Shown: in pieces, positions 1 through 7,994 of the stretch
Numbering within the stretch: position 1 is the stretch's first letter
Layout: the number at the start of each line of letters is the position of its first letter
NCBI RefSeq assembly: GCF_003427025.1
Contig: NZ_QVAI01000004.1
Span: 434,001-498,000, forward strand
Direction of reading: 5' to 3'
From: Jiangella endophytica
Lineage (GTDB): Bacteria; Actinomycetota; Actinomycetes; Jiangellales; Jiangellaceae
DNA length: 64,000 nucleotides
The notes under the pieces: model-generated
What the model saw: the letters and a program-made list of their open reading frames with translations, nothing else
Told to the model about the DNA's origin: nothing
Databases searched by the model: none
Position numbers and translations under genes: made by a program

Positions 1-156
1 CCCCGAGCCCAGCATGTTGAGCGTGCCGCCGGTGACGGCCTCGCCCGTGGAGTTGCTTCCGGCGGTGCTGCCACCGCCGCCCCCGCAGCCCGCGAGGGCC
101 AGCAGGCCGGCCACGCCGATGACGGCGGCGGCCCATCGTGCTCTGGCGTGCCTCAT
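1..156 (-). CDS. Extracellular solute-binding lipoprotein, N-terminus only (partial)
   Basis: Only the first 52 codons lie in the window; the gene runs off the left edge. The product starts with a basic segment, then a hydrophobic stretch ending in a lipobox (LALAGC), a Gly/Ser-rich linker, and the beginning of a mature domain reading GGTLNML. That opening is typical of family 5 (peptide/nickel-type) ABC substrate-binding proteins, so a surface-anchored binding protein for an importer is the likely role. The ATG at 154-156 is the only sensible start. It is divergent from the two-component system that follows, with about 165 nt between them. The substrate cannot be told from this fragment. Confidence 0.7.
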   Translation of the reverse strand, partial: MRHARARWAAAVIGVAGLLALAGCGGGGGSTAGSNSTGEAVTGGTLNMLGSG

Positions 157-239
157 GCCGCCATGAGACTCCCGATCTTGACCGCCGTCCCGGCCGCGCC
201 GCCGGATGTCACCGGTTCGCCATCTGCGCGGGCCGGTTC

Positions 240-285
240 GTGACGCCCGGATGACGCGCCGTCATCTTCGTCATGCGAGCGTCAT
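240..285. promoter_or_regulatory. Cluster of GTGAC/ATGAC and GTCAT half-sites
   Basis: Five half-sites are packed upstream of the response-regulator gene: GTGAC at 240, ATGAC at 251, then the inverted form GTCAT at 261, 270 and 281. Several are spaced 11 nt apart, about one helical turn, as expected for binding of an OmpR-family regulator. It may be the autoregulatory site of the adjacent system, or control the divergent lipoprotein gene. Inference only. Confidence 0.35.
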
Positions 286-322
286 CCGCGGATCGCGGGC
301 CGCGCCGCGCCATACTGGAGGC

Positions 323-1006
323 GTGACGCGCAGTGTGCTGCTCGTCGAGGACGACCAGCGGGTGCGCCGGGCACTGCGGCTGGCGCTGGAGGACGAGGGC
401 TACCAGGTCCGCGAGGCCGGATCGGGCCGCGACGGCCTGGCCGAGCTGAGCCGCAACCCGCCCGACGTCGTGCTGCTGGACCTCATGCTCCCCGACACCG
501 ACGGGTTCGCCGTCTGCCACCAGATCAGGCACACCAGTGCCATCCCCGTCATCATGGTGACCGCCCGCACCGACAGCCACGACGTCGTCGCCGGGCTCGA
601 GGCGGGCGCCGACGACTACGTCACCAAGCCGCTGGTCGCGAAGGAGCTGTCGGCGCGCATCCGGGCGCTGCTGCGGCGCACCGACAACGCGCCGGGCGGC
701 GCGCCGCGCCGGCTCGCCTCCGGCGACCTCGAGATCGGGGTGGACGAGGGCGTCGTGACCCGCGACGGCGTCGCGCTGGCCCTGACGCAGACGGAGTTCA
801 AGCTGCTGGCCGAGCTGGCGCTGGCCGGTGGCAAGGTGCGCAGCCGCGAACAACTGCTGGAACGGGTCTGGGGGTACGGCTACTTCGGCGACAGCCGCAT
901 CGTCGACGTCCACGTCCGGCGGCTGCGGACGAAGGTGGAACGCGACCCGGCCAGCCCCGCCCACGTCGTGACGGTGCGCGGCCAGGGCTATCGTCTGGTG
1001 CCCTGA
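323..1006 (+). CDS. OmpR/PhoB-family response regulator
   Basis: A 227-residue two-component response regulator. The receiver domain (about residues 4-115) has the acidic pair at 10-11, the phospho-acceptor Asp53 in LLDLMLPD, Thr80 and Lys102. The C-terminal half (about 130-225) is a winged-helix DNA-binding domain ending in VTVRGQGYRL. I chose the GTG at 323 because the receiver fold starts right there; longer in-frame starts add an Arg-rich tail with no domain. GGAGG lies only 1 nt before this GTG, and a CATACT -10-like hexamer ends 6 nt before it, so translation may be leaderless. The stop overlaps the kinase start (TGATG). The signal and target genes are unknown. Confidence 0.93.
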   Translation: MTRSVLLVEDDQRVRRALRLALEDEGYQVREAGSGRDGLAELSRNPPDVVLLDLMLPDTDGFAVCHQIRHTSAIPVIMVTARTDSHDVVAGLEAGADDYVTKPLVAKELSARIRALLRRTDNAPGGAPRRLASGDLEIGVDEGVVTRDGVALALTQTEFKLLAELALAGGKVRSREQLLERVWGYGYFGDSRIVDVHVRRLRTKVERDPASPAHVVTVRGQGYRLVP

Positions 1007-2400
1007 TGACGTGGCCGCGGCCGGGACTGCGCAACCGGGTCGTGCTGTGGTTCGGGCTGCTGGGGTTCGGGCTGTCGCTGGTGCTCGCGGTGACGGTGTG
1101 GGTGCTGCTGAGCCGCTTCCTGGTCACCGAGCAGGAGTCGACGGCGCTCACCGAGACGTCGGCCAACGCGACCGCGATCCAGCGCGGGCTGACGGCCAGC
1201 CAGTCCGACATCGACGGCCTGCTCGCCGGGCTGCCCTCGACCGACGGCCGCACCGCGGCGATGCTGCGCTGGGACGGGACGTGGCACGTCACGCCGGCGG
1301 GGACGTCGCAGACCGACCTGCCCGCGCCGCTGCTGGCGACGGCCGAGGGCGGGCGGCCGGTGCAGGAACGGGTCGACGTCGACGGGTCGACCCAGCTGGC
1401 GGTCGTGCTGCCGCTGAGCAACCCCGGCGACGTGTACGTCGAGTTGTACTCGCTGTCGTCGCTGAACCGGGTGCTGCTGGTGCTCGCCGTCAGCCTGGTG
1501 GCCGGTGTCGTGCTGGCGACGGCGCTCGGGCTGGCGGTGGGGCGGGCGGCGGGCCGGCGGGCGCTGCGTCCGCTGGACGCCGTCAGCCGGACGGCGGCCC
1601 GGCTGGCCGGCGGCGACCTGGGAGTACGTCTGGAGCCCGGCGACGACCCCGACCTCGTCGAGCTGGCCGCCTCGTTCAACCGCACCGCCGACGCCCTGCA
1701 GCGCCGCGTCGAGTCCGACACCCGCTTCGCCGCCGACGTCAGCCACGAGCTGCGCACGCCGCTCACCACGATGCTGAACTCGATGCAGCTGCTCGAGGCC
1801 CGGCGGGCGGAACTGCCGCCGCAGCTGCGCGAGCCGCTCGACCTGCTGGCGGCCGAGCTGGACCGCTTCCGCCAGCTGGTCGTCGACCTCCTGGAGATCT
1901 CCCGCGACGACGCCGATCCCGGCGGGCCGGCTGGCCGCGAGACCGTCGTCATCGGCGACCTCGTCCGCCACGCCGCCGACTCCGCAGCCGGCCGCCCCGT
2001 CGCGTCGATCGACCCCGACGTGACGGGCGTGCTCGTGCTGGCGGACAAGCGGCGGCTCGAGCGGGTCGTCGCGAACCTGGTCGACAACGCCGAGCTGCAC
2101 GGCGGCGGGTGCCTGGCCGTGCGCGTGCTGGCCCACGACGGGCGCGTGCGGTTCGAGGTCGACGACGCCGGGCCGGGGGTGCCGGAGGATCGCCGCACCC
2201 GGGTCTTCGACCGCTTCGCCCGCGACGGCGTCGGTGGCGGCCGGGGTGGGCGCGGGGTCGGGCTGGGGCTCGCGATCGTCGCCCGGCACGTGCACTGGCA
2301 CGGCGGCACCGTCTCGGTGGTGGACCGCCCCGGCGGCGGCGCCCGCTTCGTCGTCGACCTGCCCGTCGTCCGCTCGTCGTCGGCCGGCTGGCACCCATGA
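1006..2400 (+). CDS. Sensor histidine kinase, HAMP-HisKA-HATPase
   Basis: A 464-residue membrane sensor kinase, partner of the preceding regulator (1-nt stop/start overlap). A first membrane helix spans about residues 14-36, an extracytoplasmic sensor region about 40-150, and a second helix about 155-180. HAMP follows (180-235), then the dimerisation/phosphotransfer helix with the acceptor His247 in DVSHELRTPL. The ATPase domain shows the N box (NLVDNAELHG), the G1 box (DDAGPGVP), and a G2 box (GRGVGLGLAI). It autophosphorylates and passes phosphate to Asp53 of the regulator. The extracellular domain has no motif I recognise, so the stimulus is open. Its stop codon abuts the 3' end of the convergent next gene. 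Confidence 0.93.
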   Translation: MTWPRPGLRNRVVLWFGLLGFGLSLVLAVTVWVLLSRFLVTEQESTALTETSANATAIQRGLTASQSDIDGLLAGLPSTDGRTAAMLRWDGTWHVTPAGTSQTDLPAPLLATAEGGRPVQERVDVDGSTQLAVVLPLSNPGDVYVELYSLSSLNRVLLVLAVSLVAGVVLATALGLAVGRAAGRRALRPLDAVSRTAARLAGGDLGVRLEPGDDPDLVELAASFNRTADALQRRVESDTRFAADVSHELRTPLTTMLNSMQLLEARRAELPPQLREPLDLLAAELDRFRQLVVDLLEISRDDADPGGPAGRETVVIGDLVRHAADSAAGRPVASIDPDVTGVLVLADKRRLERVVANLVDNAELHGGGCLAVRVLAHDGRVRFEVDDAGPGVPEDRRTRVFDRFARDGVGGGRGGRGVGLGLAIVARHVHWHGGTVSVVDRPGGGARFVVDLPVVRSSSAGWHP

Positions 2401-3327
2401 TCACGAGACGGAGCACGGGCGCCCACACCGCCGCGGGCGGCCGCTCCAGCCCCGGGCGCTCAGGACACGGACGTGTTCGGCGGCCACACCGCAGGGGTCG
2501 CCGAAGATGTCGGCGTGGCCGTAGCGCAGAGTGGCGTTGCCGTCGAGGGTGGCGTGGTTGTCGCGGTGGTGGTCGCGGAAGCGTCCTTCGCCGGTGTGGC
2601 CGATGCGTCCGTCGAGTTCGACGCGTACCCGGTACTCGGCGTAGTCGACGTCGATCCAGCTGACTCGGCTTCCCGCGATGCGGCGTTGGCGGTGTCCGGC
2701 GGGAAGGCCGTGGGCGCGTTCGACGCGACGCAGGTGGCGCAGTTCCAGCGGTGACTGGGCGCCATCGGCGAGCATGGCTTCGGTCATGGGACGCCAGCGG
2801 ATCTTCTTGCGTCGGCCGAGCGCGTCGGCGAGCCGTTCTGGTGTGCTGAGGCGACGTTGGCAGGCGGCAGTGATCCAGCCCTCGGCGTCGCGCGGGTGCG
2901 GGGCGATGTCGACGAGGTCGAGGACGGTGTCGTCGAGGCGGGTGCGTGGCGGGTTCCTCGACGGGTGTCGAGTCTGGGGCAGCCGGTGCGCGTAGTGCAC
3001 CCGGACACCGTCGACCTTGCCGCGCACGTGCCGATGCGCCGGTGCGGTGACGTGGATGACCGGTCCCGCGTCGTCGCACAGGCCGTCGAGGTAGGCCGCG
3101 GTACGGTGGCTGGCGACCGCGCCCCGGCCGACGCGCAGGATCGCCGCCCGCACCTGCGCCGCGAACGGCAACGGACCCGTGAACGTGGCATACACACCGA
3201 GGTGGACGCGCCGCCAGCGCCCGGACCCGACCAACCACTCGATCCGCCGGTCGGTGAGCCCGCACGCATGTGCCTGCGCACGGCTGAGCATGCTGTGCTG
3301 CCGGGCCAGCAGGTCGTCGAGATCCAC
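2401..3327 (-). CDS. AbiEi-antitoxin-domain protein with DUF559/PD-(D/E)XK-like C-terminus
   Basis: A 308-residue protein of a common actinobacterial family. The N-terminal ~60 residues (AQAHACGLTDRRIEWLVGSG) resemble the winged-helix domain of AbiEi type IV antitoxins. The C-terminal part (about 225-285) has the pattern of a Vsr/DUF559 nuclease-like fold, with an Asp in WIDVDY, a Glu in VELDGRIGH and a conserved RDNH stretch. No AbiEii-type toxin gene is adjacent, so the domain name should not be read as a working toxin-antitoxin pair. The start is the GTG at 3325-3327; no strong ribosome-binding site is visible. It converges on the kinase gene with no gap. Function unknown. Confidence 0.75.
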   Translation of the reverse strand: MDLDDLLARQHSMLSRAQAHACGLTDRRIEWLVGSGRWRRVHLGVYATFTGPLPFAAQVRAAILRVGRGAVASHRTAAYLDGLCDDAGPVIHVTAPAHRHVRGKVDGVRVHYAHRLPQTRHPSRNPPRTRLDDTVLDLVDIAPHPRDAEGWITAACQRRLSTPERLADALGRRKKIRWRPMTEAMLADGAQSPLELRHLRRVERAHGLPAGHRQRRIAGSRVSWIDVDYAEYRVRVELDGRIGHTGEGRFRDHHRDNHATLDGNATLRYGHADIFGDPCGVAAEHVRVLSARGWSGRPRRCGRPCSVS

Positions 3328-3390
3328 GTCACCAGCCTGCGCGAACCCGTCCCGCCGCGCCAGCCCTGGTTCGTCGCCTGTGGATAGCGT

Positions 3391-3440
3391 TGATCATCGG
3401 CGATCGGCCACGCCATGATGTGGTCGATCGCCGATGATCA
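3391..3440. terminator. Perfect 16-bp inverted repeat, probable terminator
   Basis: Arms 3391-3406 and 3425-3440 (TGATCATCGGCGATCG and its exact complement) can extend by four more pairs, including one G-T, to leave a 10-nt loop. The right arm includes the stop codon of the GH51 gene, so it probably ends that five-gene operon. There is no U-tract, as is usual for GC-rich actinobacteria. It belongs to a recurring family of hairpins with TGATC-containing ends in this window. Confidence 0.7.
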
Positions 3441-4952
3441 CGGGGTCGACGTGAGTGAGACCGCCGTCCACGACACCGGGGGGAGCTCGACTCGCAAGGT
3501 GCCGTCCGACACCGAGGCCACGGGCGTCGGGCGGAGGCCGACCCGGCCGGGGTGGTCGAGGGTGTTGCGGGCGTGCGGATCGTCGTCCCAGAGCGACAGC
3601 GCCTCGGCGACGGACGAGGCGCCCACACCGCGGACGTCCACCGTCGCCGGCGCGTCGACCGACCGGTTCACCAGGAACACGGCCGTCGACCCCGTCGACG
3701 CGTCGTGCGTCGCCACCGCGTCGACCACGGCGACGTCGCCGAAGGCCGCGGTCGAGTACGTCGGCGCCGACACGTCGACCGACAGCGTCACGCCACGGGC
3801 CAGCCGTGACGTCGTCGCGAACGGGAAGAACGTCGTCTGCCGCCAGCTCGGGCCGCCCGGCTCGGTCATGATCGGCGCGATGACGTTGACCAGCTGCGCC
3901 AGGCTCGCCGCCGTCACCCGGTCGGCGTGGCGCAGCAGCGACATCAGCAGGCCGCCCACCACGACGGCGTCGGCCACCGTGTACGAGTCCTCCAGGATCC
4001 GCGGCGCCACCGGCCACACCTGCGGGTCGGTGACCTTGTCCTCGTCGTGGTAGCGGTCGACGTACCAGACGTTCCACTCGTCGAAGGAGATGTCGACGCG
4101 GCGACGGCCCGGCCGCAGGGCACGGACGTGGTCGATGGTCGCGACGACGGACTCGATGAAGCGGTCCATGTCGACCGGCGAGGCGAGGAAACCGGCCAGG
4201 TCGCCGGGGGTCTCCGCGTAGTACGCGTGGCAGGACAGGTAGTCGATCTCGTCGTAGGTGTGCTCGAGGACGGTGCGTTCCCACGCGCCGAACGTCGGCA
4301 TCTGCCGGTTCGAGCTGCCGCACGCGACCAGCCGCACGCCGGGGTCGAGTTGCCGCATCGCCCGCGCGGTCTGGGCGGCCAGCTTGCCGTAGTCGTCGGC
4401 GCTGCGGTGGCCGAGCTGCCAGGGCCCGTCCATCTCGTTGCCGAGGCACCACAACGTGACGCCGTGCGGATCGGGCGTCCCGTTGGCCACCCGCAGATCG
4501 GAGAGCGTCGATCCGGACCGGACGTTCGCGTACTCCAGCAGGTCCAGCGCCTCCTGCACGCCGCGGGTGCCGAGGTTGACGGCCAGCATCAGCTCGGTGC
4601 CGGCCTTCGCCGACCAGCGGGCGAACTCGTCGAGCCCGATCTCGTTGGTCTCGAGCGAGTGCCAGGCCAGGTCGAGCCGGCGCGGGCGCTGCGAACGCGG
4701 GCCGACGCCGTCCTCCCACCGGTAGCCGGAGACGAAGTTGCCGCCCGGGTAGCGGACGGTCGACACGCCCAGCTCGCGGACCAGCTCGATGACGTCCTTG
4801 CGGAAGCCGTCCTCGTCGGCCGTGGCGTGGGCGGGCTCGTAGATGCCGTCGTACACCGCGCGTCCCAGGTGCTCGACGAACGAACCGAACAGGCGCCGGT
4901 CGACGGCGCCGACGACGAACGAGGGATCGACGGTCAGCGATGCGTGCGGCAC
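3438..4952 (-). CDS. abfA: GH51 alpha-L-arabinofuranosidase
   Basis: A 504-residue cytoplasmic (no signal peptide) glycoside hydrolase family 51 enzyme that removes terminal alpha-L-arabinofuranosyl units from arabino-oligosaccharides. The family hallmarks are clear: YPGGNFVSGY near residue 70, acid/base Glu173 in CLGNEMDGPWQ, and nucleophile Glu292 in ISFDEWNVWY, all at the family's usual spacing. The C-terminal ~120 residues form the beta-sandwich. The GTG at 4950-4952 is the start, directly against the stop of the upstream GH1-like gene, so it is the last gene of the import operon. The whole operon is probably repressed by the LacI protein at 9354-10376. Confidence 0.95.
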   Translation of the reverse strand: MPHASLTVDPSFVVGAVDRRLFGSFVEHLGRAVYDGIYEPAHATADEDGFRKDVIELVRELGVSTVRYPGGNFVSGYRWEDGVGPRSQRPRRLDLAWHSLETNEIGLDEFARWSAKAGTELMLAVNLGTRGVQEALDLLEYANVRSGSTLSDLRVANGTPDPHGVTLWCLGNEMDGPWQLGHRSADDYGKLAAQTARAMRQLDPGVRLVACGSSNRQMPTFGAWERTVLEHTYDEIDYLSCHAYYAETPGDLAGFLASPVDMDRFIESVVATIDHVRALRPGRRRVDISFDEWNVWYVDRYHDEDKVTDPQVWPVAPRILEDSYTVADAVVVGGLLMSLLRHADRVTAASLAQLVNVIAPIMTEPGGPSWRQTTFFPFATTSRLARGVTLSVDVSAPTYSTAAFGDVAVVDAVATHDASTGSTAVFLVNRSVDAPATVDVRGVGASSVAEALSLWDDDPHARNTLDHPGRVGLRPTPVASVSDGTLRVELPPVSWTAVSLTSTP

Positions 4953-6215
4953 TCAGCTCTCCTTGCTCTCGACGGGCACAGCGTTGCGGGGGTCGTGGGC
5001 GTGCGCGCGGAACCGGTCGACGAGGGGCGTGGCGACGCGGTGCAGCACACCGTCGCGTTCGGCCAGCTCCCAGAGGCCCATCGTCAGACGGTGCGCCTCG
5101 CGCGGGGCGGTCGAGTGCCGGTAGGTCCACTCGTACATGTCGAACACCGGCCACCACGTGTACGCGGCGACGGGGACGCCGTCGGCCCGCAGCCGGTGGA
5201 CGGCGTCGACGGACGCGTCCAGCCAGGCCAGCCGTTCGGCGACGCTCGCCGTCACGCAGGTCTCGGTGAGCGCGACGGGGACGCCGTGTCGCGCGTGGGC
5301 GGCGCGCAGCAGCTCCTCCAGCCCGGTGACGCCGTCGTCGTGGGTCGGACGGGGGTCGCGGAAGCCGCCGCCGTGCGGCTTCCCCGCCGAGACCACCTCG
5401 GTGGAGTGCCGCGGGTAGTAGTTGACGCCCATGACGTCCGGCGGCGTGGGGTCGGCGGCGAACCAGCCGAGGTCGTCGTCGCGGAAACCGTGCTCGAGCA
5501 GGAACGGGGCCAGCGGGTGGGCCGCGTCGACCCGGCCGGTGACCAGGTCCTCGACGAGGTGCACCTGCTGCCGCAACCGCTCGATCAGCGGCACGTCGTC
5601 GCCGGCATAGCGCATACCGGCGTCGACGTGCACGAACACGCCCCGCTCCCCCAGCACGTCACGCATCGCCCGCTGCGCCAGCACGAACCCGCGGGCCAGT
5701 TGGCCGGCCATCGTCACCAGACCGTCCGGGCCGGCCAGGTACGGCGGCCAGTAGGCGTACTCGCCGGAGAACAGCGCGTGGATCATCGGCTCGTTCACCG
5801 GCGTGTAGTCGGTGACGCGGTCGGCGTAGCGCTCGGCGACCCGGGCGGAGTACTCCGCCACGTGCGACGGGTAGTCGGGGTGGGCGAACTGGCTGTCCAG
5901 CCAGAGCGGTGTGCCGTAGTGCAGCAGGTCGACGACCGGCCGCAGTCCCAGCTCGGCGAACCGGTCCATGACGCGGTCCAGCCAGGACCACTCCCAGGTG
6001 TCCGGCGCCGGGTTGACCCGGTACCACGGCACGCCCCAGCGCAGCAGCGTCGCGCCGGCGTCGGCGGCCAGGCCGAGATCGCCGGACCAGAACTCGTAGT
6101 GCTGGGTCAGCTCGTACTCGTCGATGGCCCGTTCGCCCGGCCGCTCCTGCGGCACGAAGGTGTCCTCGACGCCCAGCGCGAAGTGCAGCGCGCCGTCGGT
6201 GTGCCAAGACGTCAT
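4953..6215 (-). CDS. GH1-like beta-glycosidase
   Basis: A 420-residue clan GH-A (TIM-barrel) glycosidase, closest in layout to family 1. The acid/base motif TPVNEP gives Glu142. The expected nucleophile motif I/L-T-E-N-G reads ALTETC, with Glu318 as the candidate nucleophile. GH1 features such as DLLHYGTPLWL and GVNYYPRH are present. It is shorter than many GH1 enzymes and cytoplasmic. The ATG at 6213-6215 overlaps the permease stop (ATGA), which fixes the start over longer upstream frames. In this operon it probably cleaves a beta-linked glycoside taken up by the neighbouring ABC importer; the exact substrate is unknown. Confidence 0.8.
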   Translation of the reverse strand: MTSWHTDGALHFALGVEDTFVPQERPGERAIDEYELTQHYEFWSGDLGLAADAGATLLRWGVPWYRVNPAPDTWEWSWLDRVMDRFAELGLRPVVDLLHYGTPLWLDSQFAHPDYPSHVAEYSARVAERYADRVTDYTPVNEPMIHALFSGEYAYWPPYLAGPDGLVTMAGQLARGFVLAQRAMRDVLGERGVFVHVDAGMRYAGDDVPLIERLRQQVHLVEDLVTGRVDAAHPLAPFLLEHGFRDDDLGWFAADPTPPDVMGVNYYPRHSTEVVSAGKPHGGGFRDPRPTHDDGVTGLEELLRAAHARHGVPVALTETCVTASVAERLAWLDASVDAVHRLRADGVPVAAYTWWPVFDMYEWTYRHSTAPREAHRLTMGLWELAERDGVLHRVATPLVDRFRAHAHDPRNAVPVESKES

Positions 6216-7039
6216 TTGATCCCCGTCGTCGCGATGCTCTCGATGAACCGCCGCTGCACCAGCAGGAACGCGATCACCAGTGGCAGGATCGCCACCAGCG
6301 CGCCGGCCATCATGACGCCGTACGGGACGATGCCGCCCGGTCCGGTCAGCAGCGTCAGCCCGGACGTGATGGTGCCCATCTCGCGCTCCGTGGTGAAGAT
6401 CAGCGGCCACAGCAGGTCGTTCCAGTTGTTGACGAAGGTGAAGATCGCCAGGGTCAGCAGCGCCGGGACGGCGTTGGGCAGGACGATGCTGCGGAAGATC
6501 CGGAACTCCGACGCGCCGTCGATGCGGGCGGCGTTGTCGAGGTCGCGCGGCAGCGCCAGGAAGAACTGCCGCAGGAAGAAGATGCCGAACGCGTCGGCGG
6601 CCCGCGGCGCGATCAGCCCGGCGAACGTGTTCACCCAGCCGAGGTCGCTGACCAGCTGGTACACGGGGACGAGCGTCGCCTGGAACGGGATCATCAGCGT
6701 GGCGATGATCGCGATCAGCAGCGTCCGCCGGCCGGTGAAGTCGATGCGGGCCAGCGCGTACGCCGCCAGCGAGTCGAAGACCAGCGCGAACATCGTCACC
6801 CCGCCGGCGAACAGGAAGCTGTTCAGCACCAGCCGGGCGAAGGGCAGCTCGTCGACGATCCGGCGGAGGTTGTCCAGCGTCCAGTCCTGCGGCAGCAGGG
6901 TGGGCGGGAACGCGTTCACCTCGGACACCGGCTTGAACGCGGTGAGCACGATGATGGCCAGCGGCAGCAGCACGGCGGCCGTCACGGCCAGCATCGCCAT
7001 CGTGCCGAGGACGGTGCTCGGCCGGATGCGGGCGATCAC
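6212..7039 (-). CDS. Sugar ABC transporter permease (MalG/CUT1 type)
   Basis: A 275-residue inner-membrane permease with about six membrane helices. The EAA coupling motif appears as DNAARIDGASEFRIFRSIVLPNAVPA near residues 175-200, in two overlapping pieces (DNAARIDGAS and VLPNAVPA). The start is GTG at 7037-7039, overlapping the stop of the upstream permease (GTGA), while its own stop overlaps the GH1-like gene (ATGA); all point to translational coupling. It pairs with the next permease and the binding lipoprotein at 7995-9263 to import an oligosaccharide. No ATPase is encoded here, as is usual for actinobacterial CUT1 systems served by a shared MsiK-type ATPase. Confidence 0.93.
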   Translation of the reverse strand: MIARIRPSTVLGTMAMLAVTAAVLLPLAIIVLTAFKPVSEVNAFPPTLLPQDWTLDNLRRIVDELPFARLVLNSFLFAGGVTMFALVFDSLAAYALARIDFTGRRTLLIAIIATLMIPFQATLVPVYQLVSDLGWVNTFAGLIAPRAADAFGIFFLRQFFLALPRDLDNAARIDGASEFRIFRSIVLPNAVPALLTLAIFTFVNNWNDLLWPLIFTTEREMGTITSGLTLLTGPGGIVPYGVMMAGALVAILPLVIAFLLVQRRFIESIATTGIK

Positions 7040-7989
7040 TGGGTGTCCTTCTCTCGGCGGCCGAAGAACACGAACTGGAGGACGCTCAAGAGCAGCGTCG
7101 CGATCAGCAGCACGTACGACAGCGCCGACGCGAAGCCCAGCTCCAGCTTGCGGAACCCGGACTCGTAGATCTCCATGACGATGGTCTGGGTGTTGCCGTA
7201 CGGCCCGCCGCCGGTCATCACGTAGATCTGGTCGAACGCCTGCAGCGCCGCGATCATCGCGAACACCAGCACGAACGCCAGCGTGTTCGACAGCAGCGGC
7301 AGCGTCACGTTGGTGAAGCGCCGCCATGGTCCGGCGCCGTCGACCTTCGCCGCCTCGTACAGGGAGCCCGGGATGTCCTGCAGCCCGGCGAGGAAGATCA
7401 CCAGGTAGAAGCCGAAGTTCTTCCAGACCGCGACCAGCGCCACCGCCGGCATCGCCAGCTGCGGATCCTCGAGCACGTTGCCCAGCTGCAGGCCGACGCC
7501 GCCCAGCCAGTGGTTGAGCAGCCCGACCTGCGGGTCGATGAGGTACGTCCACGCGTAGGCGGCGACCGCCAGCGACACCACGAACGGCACGAACAGCGCG
7601 GTGCGGAAGAACCCGCGGAACGGCAGCGCCGGGCTGTTCAGCACCAGCGCCAGGACGAGCGCCGCGATCACCGCCGTCGGGGTGAACAGCACGGTGTACC
7701 AGAGCGTGTTCCTGACGGCGTCGAACAGGTCGGGGTCGGTGAACACCTGGACGTAGTTGTCGAACCCGACCCATTCGGCCTCGCCGAAGCCGCTGGCGTC
7801 GGTGAACGAGGTGCGCAGCGCCGACAGCATCGGCCAGGCGACGAAGACGGTGAGGATCAGCAGGGCCGGGGCGAGGAAGGCCAGCGCGGTGGCGCCGCGC
7901 CGGCCGCCTCGCCGGCCCCCGGGCGCTACCCGCCGCCCGCCCAGTGGCGCGGGCGGCCGGTAGCGCCGTCGTGGTGCGGTGAGGGACAC
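7036..7989 (-). CDS. Sugar ABC transporter permease (MalF/CUT1 type)
   Basis: A 317-residue permease, the MalF-like half of the importer. It has an Arg/Pro-rich cytoplasmic N-terminus, about six membrane helices, and the coupling motif LYEAAKVDGAGPWRRF in its second half. The GTG at 7987-7989 is chosen because it lies 5 nt after the binding-protein stop and starts just before the first helix; longer frames would overlap the whole binding-protein gene. The stop overlaps the MalG-like start. It is part of the LacI-controlled operon that continues into GH1 and GH51 genes, which suggests import of an arabinose-containing oligosaccharide. Confidence 0.93.
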   Translation of the reverse strand: MSLTAPRRRYRPPAPLGGRRVAPGGRRGGRRGATALAFLAPALLILTVFVAWPMLSALRTSFTDASGFGEAEWVGFDNYVQVFTDPDLFDAVRNTLWYTVLFTPTAVIAALVLALVLNSPALPFRGFFRTALFVPFVVSLAVAAYAWTYLIDPQVGLLNHWLGGVGLQLGNVLEDPQLAMPAVALVAVWKNFGFYLVIFLAGLQDIPGSLYEAAKVDGAGPWRRFTNVTLPLLSNTLAFVLVFAMIAALQAFDQIYVMTGGGPYGNTQTIVMEIYESGFRKLELGFASALSYVLLIATLLLSVLQFVFFGRREKDTQ

Positions 7990-7994
7990 GGGGC

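Noticed and set aside
2401-3327. Complete type IV toxin-antitoxin system
   Set aside because: Only the antitoxin-like domain is present; the flanking genes are a histidine kinase and GH51, not an AbiEii toxin.
3927-7178. 1083-residue open frame on the plus strand
   Set aside because: It is antisense to the GH51, GH1-like and permease genes, has Arg/Val/Gln-rich low-complexity sequence and no domain; a by-product of high GC at the third codon position.
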